Shown here: positions 1 through 6,887 of the stretch, piece by piece
Numbering within the stretch: position 1 is the stretch's first letter
Layout of the letters: each line of letters starts with the position of its first letter
DNA from: Pseudolabrys sp.
GTDB lineage: Bacteria > Pseudomonadota > Alphaproteobacteria > Rhizobiales > Xanthobacteraceae
Assembly: GCA_019246455.1 (NCBI GenBank)
Contig: JAFAQJ010000113.1
Span: 1-7,300, forward strand
Length of the DNA: 7,300 nt
Direction of reading: 5' to 3'
The notes under the pieces: model-generated
The model's input: only the letters and a program-made list of their open reading frames with translations
Databases searched by the model: none
What the model was told of the DNA's origin: nothing
Translations under genes and position numbers: made by a program

Positions 1-2
1 AT

Positions 3-254
3 CGAACGGTGGCACGCGCGTTGATAGCATCGCCGGTGCGTGTTCTGCCATTTCCGCGAGGTGAACGGGCGCAGACGGTCTGGGAGTCGGGGGCTTGCTG
101 GAGCGAATGCGGCGCGCAATGTGCATGGGGGCAGAACGCCTGTTTGAAGATCGATAGCCAAGGCCAATGCCTGGAATGGACCAATGCCTGCGACCGCTAT
201 TGTCAGAAGACCTGCCGCACGTCTGGCGGTCCGTTGCTCAACATCACCGATTGA
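3..254 (+). CDS. Small cysteine-rich protein of unknown function, 5' end uncertain or cut by the window edge
   Basis: I do not recognise a named family. The frame is open from the window edge to the TGA at 252-254, so the start may lie outside the window; a GTG at 9 would give 81 residues. The part from QTVWESGACW onward has eight cysteines in about 40 residues (GAC, SEC, AQC, NAC, GQC, NAC, RYC, KTC), an even number that would suit a disulfide-bonded periplasmic or secreted domain. Tryptophans sit beside the cysteines (ACW, CAW, EWTNAC). The residues before it (ALIASPVRVLPFPRGERA, then QTVW) end in what could be a signal-peptidase site after Ala, but arginines and prolines interrupt the hydrophobic stretch, so export is only an inference. 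It converges on the tRNA-Ser gene 13 nt away. The patterned cysteines argue that this is a real gene and not a chance reading frame. Confidence 0.6.
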   Translation, partial: RTVARALIASPVRVLPFPRGERAQTVWESGACWSECGAQCAWGQNACLKIDSQGQCLEWTNACDRYCQKTCRTSGGPLLNITD

Positions 255-267
255 CGCGGAGTGTGCT

Positions 268-357
268 TGGCGGAAGGGGTGAGATTCGAACTCACGGTAC
301 CCTTGCGGGCACGCCGGTTTTCAAGACCGGTGCCTTAAACCACTCGGCCACCCTTCC
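268..357 (-). tRNA. tRNA-Ser (anticodon UGA), CCA end encoded
   Basis: Reading the minus strand from 357 to 268 gives a complete class II tRNA. The acceptor stem GGAAGGG (351-357) pairs perfectly with CCCTTCC (272-278), followed by discriminator G (271) and an encoded CCA (268-270). The anticodon stem CCGGT/ACCGG encloses the 7-nt loop CTTGAAA, with anticodon TGA (complement at 321-323), which reads UCA and, by wobble, other UCN serine codons. A long variable arm with a CCC/GGG stem (CCCGCAAGGG) is the serine class hallmark. The T arm is GTGAG-TTCGAAT-CTCAC. The gene is transcribed away from rlpA. I see no U-tract terminator in the 13 nt before the convergent reading frame and no convincing promoter boxes upstream. 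Confidence 0.98.
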
Positions 358-575
358 ATCGCGCCAGTCCAATGGGGGAACGTCGCGTCGGTTGCAAGCA
401 CCAGATAGGCGTCTGTTGCTCCGACTTACCACTCCTGCCGGATGAATTGTGGCAATGACGCAGGTCAAATACCTGTGGAACCAATTATTTACCACGGAAC
501 TGACCTGAACTTCATGGTTTTGCCGCGAAGTTGTAATCTCTGGGGCCTGCGCGGCATGGGGACAAGTATTTCGGG
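358..575. promoter_or_regulatory. Divergent noncoding region between tRNA-Ser and rlpA
   Basis: These 218 bases hold no credible gene on either strand and must contain the promoters of the leftward tRNA-Ser and the rightward rlpA. It is less GC-rich than the flanking genes, with an AT-rich patch at 479-491 (AACCAATTATTTA) that is the most -10-like stretch upstream of rlpA. No pair of -35 and -10 boxes with good spacing could be assigned by eye for either direction. An inverted repeat at 461-507, described separately, surrounds the AT-rich patch. That promoters lie here is inferred from gene orientation; their exact positions are not established. Confidence 0.5.
461..507. repeat. Nested inverted repeat upstream of rlpA
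   Basis: Outer 7-bp arms CAGGTCA (461-467) and TGACCTG (501-507) are exact reverse complements. Inside them lie GTGG (475-478) and CCAC (492-495), also complementary, around the AT-rich centre AACCAATTATTTA. The left arm can alternatively form a small hairpin CAGGT-caaat-ACCTG (461-475). The element lies 69 nt before the rlpA ATG. It could be an operator or a 5'-UTR structure. A single 7-bp inverted pair is expected by chance about every few hundred bases at this spacing, so the functional reading is tentative. Confidence 0.35.
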
Positions 576-1535
576 ATGGGGCGAATTCCAGGATCACGCT
601 TGACGGGGGTCGGCGCGCGCCTAGCCGCGGTCGCGACATTTGGCCTGCTTTTGGCGAATTGCTCCGGTGGCATGTCCGGCAAAGTCGATCCCAAATACGG
701 TGTGTCGGCTTCGGCGCGAGTCGTGGAGCCCGGTCAACCGGTGCCGAAGGGTGGCGGTGTCTATCGGGTCGGTCAGCCCTATGTCGTGGCAGGCCGCACC
801 TACACACCGGAAGAGAATATCAATTATCGCGAAGAGGGTGTTGCGTCGTTCTACAGTGATGACTTCCACGGCCGTTACACCGCGAACGGCGAAGTCTTCG
901 ACATGAATTCGATTTCGGCCGCACATCCGACGTTACCGATGCCGTCTTATGTCCGCGTCACGAACCTCACCAACAAGCGCTCGCTGATTGTGCGCATAAA
1001 CGACCGCGGTCCTTACGCCAAGGATCGCATCATTGACTTGTCTGTAAAGAGCGCGAAGCTACTTGGCATCTACGGTCATGGGCTCGGCCGTGTCCGTGTT
1101 GAGTATGTCGGCCGAGCGCCACTCGCCGGTTCGGACGATCGCAAGCTCGAGGCCACGTTGCGCGAAGGCGATAAGCCTGGCCGCAGCCCGGTAGCGGTTG
1201 CCTCTGCCGACAAAGATTATTCACCTGAGGTGTTCGACTCGCGTCCGATGAACCGCGTCGCACGCGACGTGCCGCCGCCGCAAGGCCGGCCATATAATCT
1301 CGGCGAGGCGGTTGCTACGTCGGCTGAACCGCCGCAGCCGGAACGTGGCTCAACGGTTGAGCTTGCCGCCAACTCCCGCGCCGGTGCTGTACAGCGCGCC
1401 GAGCTTGCGCCGCCTTCTGCGGCCAAATCGAGCTACTCACAGGCCGCTGAACGTCTGACCTCGCCGGTTTCGGCGTACGCGCCCGCACGGTATGATGCTC
1501 CGGCGGGATACATGAGCGGTCGCGGCCTTTACTGA
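576..1535 (+). CDS. rlpA: RlpA-like septal lytic transglycosylase lipoprotein (DPBB domain, no SPOR domain)
   Basis: RlpA family proteins are outer-membrane lipoproteins; in Pseudomonas the enzyme cleaves glycan strands lacking stem peptides at the septum to separate daughter cells. The 319-residue protein starts with a basic N-terminus and hydrophobic stretch ending in LLLANC, so Cys29 is the probable lipidation site (Asn at -1 is unusual, small residues being preferred). Residues 86-178 are a double-psi beta-barrel: GVASFYS, the HGRYTANGEVFD segment, SAAHPTLP, VRVTNLTN, INDRGPY and RIIDLS. E106, H117 and D143 have the same 11- and 26-residue spacing as E120, H131 and D157 of P. aeruginosa RlpA, so activity is likely. 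The tail (about 180-319) is Ala/Pro/Ser-rich and has no SPOR domain, unlike the E. coli protein. The ATG lacks a clear Shine-Dalgarno; an in-frame TTG at 600 is an alternative that would still keep the hydrophobic segment. It is followed by a carboxypeptidase gene, fitting a cell-wall role. Confidence 0.93.
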   Translation: MGRIPGSRLTGVGARLAAVATFGLLLANCSGGMSGKVDPKYGVSASARVVEPGQPVPKGGGVYRVGQPYVVAGRTYTPEENINYREEGVASFYSDDFHGRYTANGEVFDMNSISAAHPTLPMPSYVRVTNLTNKRSLIVRINDRGPYAKDRIIDLSVKSAKLLGIYGHGLGRVRVEYVGRAPLAGSDDRKLEATLREGDKPGRSPVAVASADKDYSPEVFDSRPMNRVARDVPPPQGRPYNLGEAVATSAEPPQPERGSTVELAANSRAGAVQRAELAPPSAAKSSYSQAAERLTSPVSAYAPARYDAPAGYMSGRGLY

Positions 1536-1591
1536 GCCGCAATTCATCGCCACGTCTCGCAGTTTAATTCGGGCGTTTTGACGCTAATTGT

Positions 1592-1597
1592 GCGGGA
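1592..1597 (+). promoter_or_regulatory. Ribosome binding site that supports the ATG start of the carboxypeptidase gene
   Basis: GCGGGA, containing the Shine-Dalgarno-like GGGA, lies 5 nt before the ATG at 1603. The frame also contains a TTG at 1588 that would add five residues (MCGIS), but there is no comparable purine-rich site at the right distance before it. The ATG also gives a normal signal-peptide start with basic residues (MFGRIVGLTR), so it is preferred. Confidence 0.45.
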
Positions 1598-1602
1598 TTT
1601 CC

Positions 1603-2820
1603 ATGTTTGGCCGGATCGTAGGTCTGACGCGGCTTTTGATAGTGGCGACGCTGAGCCTCGCGCTCAACTCCAATGCCGCTTTTCCCCAGAAGTCCGCGAC
1701 CTCTCAGCCCAAAAAAGACGAGATCAACATCACGGCACCGCACGCGATCTTGATCGACGCCGAGAACGGCGGCGTGTTGTTCGAGCGCAATGCCGACGAG
1801 CTGATCTTTCCGGCAAGCCTCGCCAAGTTGATGACAGCCGAATACGTTTTCAACGAGATCAAATCCGGCCGCCTCAATCTAACCGACGAGTTTCGCGTTA
1901 GCGAGAATGCCTGGCGGAAGGGCGGGGCCCCATCGCACGGCTCAACGATGTTCGCCGAACTGAACAGCAAGATAAGCGTCGACGATCTTATCCACGGTGT
2001 CATTATCCTTTCCGCAAACGATGCTTGCATTGCGCTCGCCGAAGGCCTTTCGGGAAACGAAAGGGAATTCGCGGCCAAGCTGACGCTACGCGCGCGCGAA
2101 CTCGGTTTGACTAAATCTGTCTTCACGAATTCGAACGGTCTGCCTGATCCAGGCACTAAAGTAACGTCGCGTGAGCTCGCAATGTTGGCGCGCAGCATCG
2201 TCAATACGTATCCAGAATTCTACAAACTCTACGGTGAGCGCGAGTTCGCCTGGAATAAAATTCGTCAACAGAACCGCAATCCCTTGCTCGGGTCATTCGA
2301 TGGCGCCGACGGCATGAAGACCGGCTTCACGAATGATGCGGGTTATGGCTTGGTCGGCTCGGCGCAGCGCAACGGATTGCGGCTGATTGCGGTGGTCAAT
2401 GGTGCCAAGACGCCCGAAGATCGCGCCAACGACGCAAAGAAGCTGCTGGATTGGGGCTTCCGCGCCTTCGAGACGCGCATCCTGTTCGCAGAAGGCCAAA
2501 CCGTCGGCGACGCCAAGGTTTTCGCCGGCGATCGAGGTCGCGTGCCGTTGGTGGCGAGCGGCATGGTGCGCTTGATGGTTCCAAAAGACGGCACGGGCCG
2601 TCTGCTCGCTCGCATCGTCTACAACGGGCCGGTGTCGGCGCCGATCGAAGAAGGGAAACCGATTGGCACGCTCAAAGTATGGCGCAACGACAACCTGGTG
2701 CTGCAGGTACCGCTCAAGGCCGCGGAAAGCGTCGGGCGCGGCAGCATGCCGCAGCGCGCGCTCGATGGCATGTCCGAACTCGTCATCAATGTCTTTCGTG
2801 CCGGAGCGCAGAAGCTTTAG
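1603..2820 (+). CDS. dacF: D-alanyl-D-alanine carboxypeptidase, PBP5/6 (DacA/DacF) type
   Basis: This low-molecular-mass penicillin-binding protein (peptidase family S11) removes the terminal D-Ala from peptidoglycan pentapeptides in the periplasm, limiting cross-linking. With the ATG at 1603 it has 405 residues. An N-terminal signal peptide (basic MFGRIVGLTR, then a hydrophobic run, probable cleavage after SNA near residue 25) directs export. All three active-site motifs are present: SLAK at 72-75 (nucleophile Ser72, Lys75), SAN at 137-139 and KTG at 239-241 (in DGMKTGFT). A PBP5-type C-terminal beta domain follows at about 293-375. The final 20 or so residues (SELVINVFRAGAQKL) can form the amphipathic helix by which this family attaches to the inner membrane. 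The stop is only 3 nt from the tmk start, so it probably heads or sits within the downstream operon; rlpA is 67 nt upstream. The enzyme class is secure; the choice between dacA, dacC and dacF as a name is convention. Confidence 0.95.
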   Translation: MFGRIVGLTRLLIVATLSLALNSNAAFPQKSATSQPKKDEINITAPHAILIDAENGGVLFERNADELIFPASLAKLMTAEYVFNEIKSGRLNLTDEFRVSENAWRKGGAPSHGSTMFAELNSKISVDDLIHGVIILSANDACIALAEGLSGNEREFAAKLTLRARELGLTKSVFTNSNGLPDPGTKVTSRELAMLARSIVNTYPEFYKLYGEREFAWNKIRQQNRNPLLGSFDGADGMKTGFTNDAGYGLVGSAQRNGLRLIAVVNGAKTPEDRANDAKKLLDWGFRAFETRILFAEGQTVGDAKVFAGDRGRVPLVASGMVRLMVPKDGTGRLLARIVYNGPVSAPIEEGKPIGTLKVWRNDNLVLQVPLKAAESVGRGSMPQRALDGMSELVINVFRAGAQKL

Positions 2821-2823
2821 CGC

Positions 2824-3489
2824 ATGCCCGGACGCTTCATCACTTTTGAGGGCGGCGAAGGCAGCGGGAAGTCGACTCACGTTTCATTACTCGCCGACCG
2901 TTTGCGTTCATTGGGCATCGACGTGGTCGTGACGCGCGAGCCCGGCGGCTCGCCCGGCGCCGAGATTATCCGCCACATCCTGCTGTCTGGCGCCGCCAAG
3001 CCGCTCGGCCCGGAAACTGAAACCATCTTGTTTGCGGCGGCCCGTGACGATCACGTTCGCAATACCATTGCGCCGGCACTTGCCGACGGCAAATGGGTGA
3101 TCTGCGATCGTTTCGTCGACTCGACCCGCGTATATCAAGGTGCGCTCGGCAAAGTGGACCCGCGATTGATCCGTGGCCTTGAGCGCGTGACGGTCGGTGA
3201 ATTGATGCCGGACCTTACTCTCGTCATGGATGTGCCTGCTGACGCCGGCCTTGCTCGGGCCTCGCGACGGCGTGGCGGCGCCAAGGCCGACCGTTTCGAA
3301 TCCGAGACGCTGGAATTTCACGAACATTTGCGAAAGGCCTTCGCCACTCTTGCCAAACTTGATCCAGAACGCTGCGTTCTAATTGATGCCAGCAAGCCAA
3401 AGCCAGCGGTGGTCGATGCGATCTGGAAAGCCGTCACTCAAAGACTGGCTCCCACACAAGCGCGAGCTGGCGTGGCGGTGACGCCATGA
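2824..3489 (+). CDS. tmk: Thymidylate kinase (dTMP kinase)
   Basis: Tmk phosphorylates dTMP to dTDP with ATP in the cytoplasm, the step common to the de novo and salvage routes to dTTP. The 221-residue protein is of normal length (usual range about 205-230). It shows the P-loop GGEGSGKST at 10-18, the substrate-binding REPGG at 38-42, the family signature DRFVDST at 95-101 with the YQG segment just after it, and an arginine-rich lid at about 145-159 (ASRRRGGAKADRFE), the arrangement of bacterial type II enzymes in which the lid supplies catalytic arginines. It starts 3 nt after the carboxypeptidase stop, and its TGA overlaps the holB ATG in an ATGA, suggesting translational coupling. The last 15 or so residues are a Thr/Ala-rich tail without a motif. 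No defect is visible. Confidence 0.97.
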   Translation: MPGRFITFEGGEGSGKSTHVSLLADRLRSLGIDVVVTREPGGSPGAEIIRHILLSGAAKPLGPETETILFAAARDDHVRNTIAPALADGKWVICDRFVDSTRVYQGALGKVDPRLIRGLERVTVGELMPDLTLVMDVPADAGLARASRRRGGAKADRFESETLEFHEHLRKAFATLAKLDPERCVLIDASKPKPAVVDAIWKAVTQRLAPTQARAGVAVTP

Positions 3490-4520
3490 CTGAGGCCGAT
3501 ATCGAAATCGGCGATCTGCCACACCCGCGGCAAACGGAAACACTCTTCGGCCACGCTGATGCAGAGCAAGTCCTGCTTGCGAGCTACCAATCCGGTCGCA
3601 TGCCGCATGCTTGGCTGATCGGTGGCCAACCGGGGATTGGCAAGGCAACGTTGGCTTACCGCGTTGCCCGCTTCATTTTGGCCCATCCCGATCCCAGGGC
3701 AAGGGACGTACAGAAAGCCACCTCGCTCGCCGTTCCAGAAGACCATCCCGCCTCGCGCCGCATCGCCAATGAGGCACATCCTGATTTGCTTGTTCTCGAG
3801 CGCACGCTCAACGACAAAGGGAGATTGCGCACCGAAATCGCGGTCGACGATGTGCGTCGTTCGGTGTCGTTCTTTGGCTCGACGGCGGGTGAGGGTGGTT
3901 GGCGCATCGCCATCGTCGACGCTGTCGATGAACTTAACGCGGCTGGTGCCAACGCGCTACTGAAGCTCGTCGAGGAGCCTCCGCCACGTTCGATCTTGTT
4001 CCTCGTCAGCCATGCGCCGGGTCGCGTGATGTCGACCATTCGATCGCGCTGCCGACAACTTTTGCTGCGACCGCTGTCTCAAAATGAAGTGGCTTACGCG
4101 ACCGCCGCGGCCCTAGGTCTTCCGTCTATCGACGCAGCGACTGGCGCGGCCGCGGCAGCGTCGAACGGCAGCGTGGCTCGAGCGATCGAACTGATCGATC
4201 CGGATACGGTGGCGCTGCGTCATCGCATTGTCGACCTCATCGCGCAGCTGCCGGATCCCGATCCCCGTGGATTACATGCGTTGGGGGATGCGATCGGGGG
4301 CAGCGACGCTGCGCCACTCGCTACCTTCATGGACGTGGTCAACGGCTGGCTAGCGGACCGAATCGAAACGGGGCCTCAGGGAACGGCGCAGCTCGCTCGC
4401 GTCGCTAAGGCGTGGGATGAAATCAATGGCGCGGCGCATGACGTTGAGGAATACAATCTGGAGCGCAAGCCGCTGGTATTTGCCGTGTTCGGATTGCTTG
4501 CCGAGGCGGCGCGCGGTTGA
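3486..4520 (+). CDS. holB: DNA polymerase III delta' subunit (clamp loader)
   Basis: Delta' is the stator of the clamp loader that places the beta sliding clamp on primed DNA. The 344-residue AAA+ protein has a Walker A-like GGQPGIGKAT at 46-55, a Walker B region IAIVDAVDE at 141-149, the conserved LLKLVEEPP at 158-166, a sensor 1-like FLVSHAP at about 172-178 and the SRC motif at 187-189 that in clamp loaders supplies the arginine finger. Helical domain II and collar domain III follow. In E. coli delta' the P-loop is degenerate; here it is nearly intact, but Ala replaces the Ser/Thr right after the lysine. The four cysteines of the E. coli zinc module are absent: the only Cys is that of SRC. 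The start overlaps the tmk stop as ATGA. The tmk-holB pairing is common in bacteria and supports this identity over DnaX, which would be longer with extra C-terminal domains. Confidence 0.94.
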   Translation: MTEADIEIGDLPHPRQTETLFGHADAEQVLLASYQSGRMPHAWLIGGQPGIGKATLAYRVARFILAHPDPRARDVQKATSLAVPEDHPASRRIANEAHPDLLVLERTLNDKGRLRTEIAVDDVRRSVSFFGSTAGEGGWRIAIVDAVDELNAAGANALLKLVEEPPPRSILFLVSHAPGRVMSTIRSRCRQLLLRPLSQNEVAYATAAALGLPSIDAATGAAAAASNGSVARAIELIDPDTVALRHRIVDLIAQLPDPDPRGLHALGDAIGGSDAAPLATFMDVVNGWLADRIETGPQGTAQLARVAKAWDEINGAAHDVEEYNLERKPLVFAVFGLLAEAARG

Positions 4521-4550
4521 TACCACCGCATCCCCAACGGCATTTTCGAC

Positions 4551-6107
4551 ATGGCATCGCCTTTTTACATCACCACCGCGATTTCCTATCCGAACGGCCC
4601 GCCGCATATTGGCCATGCCTATGAAGTGATCGCGACCGACGCAATCGCGCGCTTCATGCGGCTCGATGGCTATGACGTGTATTTCCTCACCGGCACTGAT
4701 GAGCACGGCCAGAAGATGCAGCAGACGGCGAGCCGCGAAGGCATGACACCGCGTGCTCTGGCCGATCGTAACGTCGATAGCTTCCGGGCGATGGCGAAGA
4801 AGCTCAATTGCTCGAATGACGACTTCATCCGCACCACGGAAGACCGCCATTACAAGTCGTCGATCGGCATCTGGGAAAAGATGGCCGCGAATGGCGACAT
4901 CTACCTGTCTAATTATTCGGGTTGGTATTCGGTGCGCGACGAGGCGTATTACGCTGAGGACGAGACGCATCTCAACGAGCAGAAAGTTCGCGTGGCCTCC
5001 AAGACCGGGACGCCGGTCGATTGGGTGGAGGAGGCGAGCTATTTCTTCAAGTTGTCTTCCTATCAGGACAAGTTGCTCGATCTCTACAAACGTGTGCCGG
5101 ATTTCGTGCTGCCGCGCGAACGTCTGAATGAAGTCGCCAGCTTCGTCGCTGGCGGACTGAAGGATCTGTCGATCTCACGCACGACATTCAATTGGGGTGT
5201 GCCGGTGCCCGGCGCGCCCAAGCACGTGATGTATGTCTGGGTTGACGCCCTCACCAATTACATCACGGCGGTCGGCTATCCCGACACCAAGGACGAGAAG
5301 TTCAAACGCTATTGGCCGGCAGCCCTGCACGTTATCGGCAAGGATATTGTGCGCTTTCATGCCGTTTACTGGCCGGCTTTCCTGATGTCGGCCGGCATCG
5401 AAGTGCCGAAGCGTATCTTTTCGCATGGGTTTTTGTTCAATCGAGGCGAGAAGATGTCGAAATCGGTCGGCAACGTGATTGATCCTTTCACGCTGAGCAA
5501 TGCTTACGGTGTCGATCAGCTACGCTACTTTTTCTTGCGCGAAGTGCCGTTCGGCCAGGATGGCAATTACAGTCACGAGGCAATCGTCAACCGCATCAAC
5601 GCCGATCTCGCCAACGACCTTGGCAATCTGGCGCAGCGGTCGCTGTCCATGATTGGTAAGCAATTGGGCGGTATTCTACCAAAACCTGGCGTGTTCTCCG
5701 ACAATGACAAGACGATCCTCACGGCTGCGGACGGCATGATCGCGGAAGCGCGCGACCACATGAAGACACAGCAACTGCATCAGATGCTCAATCACGTCTG
5801 GTCAGTCGTCGCCGATGCCAATCGTTATTTTGCCAGGGAGGCGCCGTGGGCATTGGCCAAGAGCGATCCCGCCAAGCAAGCGACCGTGCTTTACGTCACC
5901 GCCGAAGTGATCCGGCAGGTCGCCATCCTGGCGCAGCCTGTAATGCCGCAGTCGGCAGGCAAGCTGCTCGATCTACTTGGTGTTCCTGAAAACGAACGAT
6001 CGTTCGCAATGCTGGGCGGGGCACATCGTCTTGCTCCGGGGACCCAATTGCCGCCGCCATCTGGCGTGTTCCCACGCTATGTCGAGCCCGAAGTAGGCAA
6101 GGCCTGA
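4551..6107 (+). CDS. metG: Methionine--tRNA ligase (short form without zinc-knuckle cysteines)
   Basis: MetRS charges initiator and elongator tRNA-Met with methionine, a class I aminoacyl-tRNA synthetase reaction. The 518-residue protein has the HIGH signature at 19-22 (in [12 protein letters not shown]) and KMSKS at 301-305 (in [10 protein letters not shown]). Other family blocks are [11 protein letters not shown] (45-55), the connective-peptide segment [16 protein letters not shown] (124-139), ASYFFKLS (162-169) and the tRNA-binding anticodon helix bundle from about residue 335. The connective peptide contains no cysteines where zinc-type enzymes have one or two CxxC knuckles, and the protein ends without the EMAP-like C-terminal dimerisation domain of E. 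coli MetRS; both fit the short form known in several bacterial groups. It follows holB by 30 nt with no terminator or clear Shine-Dalgarno in the gap, and its stop is 3 nt from tatD, so it looks to be in the same operon. Confidence 0.97.
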   Translation: MASPFYITTAISYPNGPPHIGHAYEVIATDAIARFMRLDGYDVYFLTGTDEHGQKMQQTASREGMTPRALADRNVDSFRAMAKKLNCSNDDFIRTTEDRHYKSSIGIWEKMAANGDIYLSNYSGWYSVRDEAYYAEDETHLNEQKVRVASKTGTPVDWVEEASYFFKLSSYQDKLLDLYKRVPDFVLPRERLNEVASFVAGGLKDLSISRTTFNWGVPVPGAPKHVMYVWVDALTNYITAVGYPDTKDEKFKRYWPAALHVIGKDIVRFHAVYWPAFLMSAGIEVPKRIFSHGFLFNRGEKMSKSVGNVIDPFTLSNAYGVDQLRYFFLREVPFGQDGNYSHEAIVNRINADLANDLGNLAQRSLSMIGKQLGGILPKPGVFSDNDKTILTAADGMIAEARDHMKTQQLHQMLNHVWSVVADANRYFAREAPWALAKSDPAKQATVLYVTAEVIRQVAILAQPVMPQSAGKLLDLLGVPENERSFAMLGGAHRLAPGTQLPPPSGVFPRYVEPEVGKA

Positions 6108-6110
6108 GGG

Positions 6111-6887
6111 ATGCTAGTCGACAGCCATTGCCATCTTGATTATTTCACCAATGATCTCGATGACATCGTCGGACGGGCGCGCTCTGCCGGCATCGGCCGC
6201 ATGGTAACGATTTCGACCCGCATCAAACGTCATGCGCAAGTCATAGCAATCGCAGAGCAGTTTCCGGACGTCTTCTGTTCAGTCGGGACCCATCCGCACA
6301 ATGCGGATGAAGAGCTGGATATTGATGCGAACGGAATTATCGAGCGCACGAAAAACCCGAAAGTCGTAGCGATCGGCGAAGCGGGGCTTGATTATCATTA
6401 CGACAATTCTCCACGCGATGCGCAGGAGCGGGGTTTTCGAACTCATATCGCCGCCGCGCGCGAGACAGGCCTGCCACTCGTGATCCATACGCGCGAGGCC
6501 GATGACGACACAGCGCGCATTCTGGAGGAGGAAACCGGGAAGGGGGCCTTCCCGGCCGTGCTACATTGTTTCACCGGCGGGCGTGATCTTGCGATGCGCG
6601 CCGTCGCGCTGGGGCACTATGTGTCGTTCACGGGTATTCTGACGTTCAAGAATTCGCAAAATCTCCGTGACATCGCGGCCGAGCTGCCCGTCGACCGTAT
6701 TCTGGTCGAAACCGACGCGCCATATCTGGCGCCGCTACCATACCGCGGCAAACGCTGCGAGCCGTCTTATGTTGTCGAGACCGCCAAGATCTTGGCGCAA
6801 ACGCGCAGCGTTTCCGAAGACGAGGTCGCACGCCAGACTACCGCGAATTTCTTCCGGTTGTTCAACAAAGTACCCCGCCCTGCATGA
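6111..6887 (+). CDS. tatD: TatD family metal-dependent hydrolase / DNase
   Basis: TatD-family proteins are cytoplasmic TIM-barrel metalloenzymes of the amidohydrolase superfamily; characterised members are 3'-5' exonucleases or DNases linked to DNA repair, and the family is not needed for Tat export despite the name. The 258-residue protein has the usual length (about 260). All metal ligands are visible: the HxH pair H6 and H8 (in DSHCHLD), E90 (in IGEAGLDYHYD), H126 (in VIHTREADDD), H152 (in VLHCFTGG) and D202 (in VETDAPYLAP). The start is the ATG 3 nt after the metG stop. Its TGA overlaps the ATG of the MBL-fold gene as ATGA. The metG-tatD adjacency is widespread in bacteria and identifies this as the classical TatD/YcfH-type protein. 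The exact physiological substrate cannot be told from the sequence. Confidence 0.95.
   Translation: MLVDSHCHLDYFTNDLDDIVGRARSAGIGRMVTISTRIKRHAQVIAIAEQFPDVFCSVGTHPHNADEELDIDANGIIERTKNPKVVAIGEAGLDYHYDNSPRDAQERGFRTHIAAARETGLPLVIHTREADDDTARILEEETGKGAFPAVLHCFTGGRDLAMRAVALGHYVSFTGILTFKNSQNLRDIAAELPVDRILVETDAPYLAPLPYRGKRCEPSYVVETAKILAQTRSVSEDEVARQTTANFFRLFNKVPRPA

Noticed and set aside
292..807. 171-codon reading frame on the minus strand
   Set aside because: It runs through the tRNA-Ser gene, the noncoding region and the start of rlpA; its composition (Arg, Pro, His rich) is that of an antisense shadow of GC-rich coding sequence.
1522..1540. GCGGC...GCCGC hairpin spanning the rlpA stop codon, as a possible terminator
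   Set aside because: The stem is only 5 bp with a 9-nt loop and is followed by AATTCATC, not a T-run, so it does not meet the pattern of an intrinsic terminator.
1588..1602. Upstream TTG start for the carboxypeptidase (adding MCGIS)
   Set aside because: The ATG at 1603 has a better-placed GGGA ribosome binding site and yields a normal signal-peptide start; the TTG has neither advantage.
1578..1606. TTGACG at 1578-1583 as a -35 box of a promoter for the carboxypeptidase gene
   Set aside because: A 17-nt spacer would place the -10 box on the start codon, where the sequence CCATGT is not -10-like.
2293..2880. 195-codon reading frame on the minus strand under the carboxypeptidase gene
   Set aside because: It is antisense to the KTG and C-terminal part of the carboxypeptidase and has no recognisable motif or start context; a codon-bias shadow.
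4350..4970. 206-codon reading frame on the minus strand across the holB-metG junction
   Set aside because: It is antisense to two clearly identified genes, shows no recognisable motif, and would require both conserved coding regions to be double-coding.
5993..6006. 14-bp perfect palindrome CGAACGATCGTTCG inside metG
   Set aside because: It encodes part of the MetRS C-terminal region, is isolated, and a palindrome of this length is expected about once in every 16 kb by chance, so one in 7.3 kb is unremarkable.
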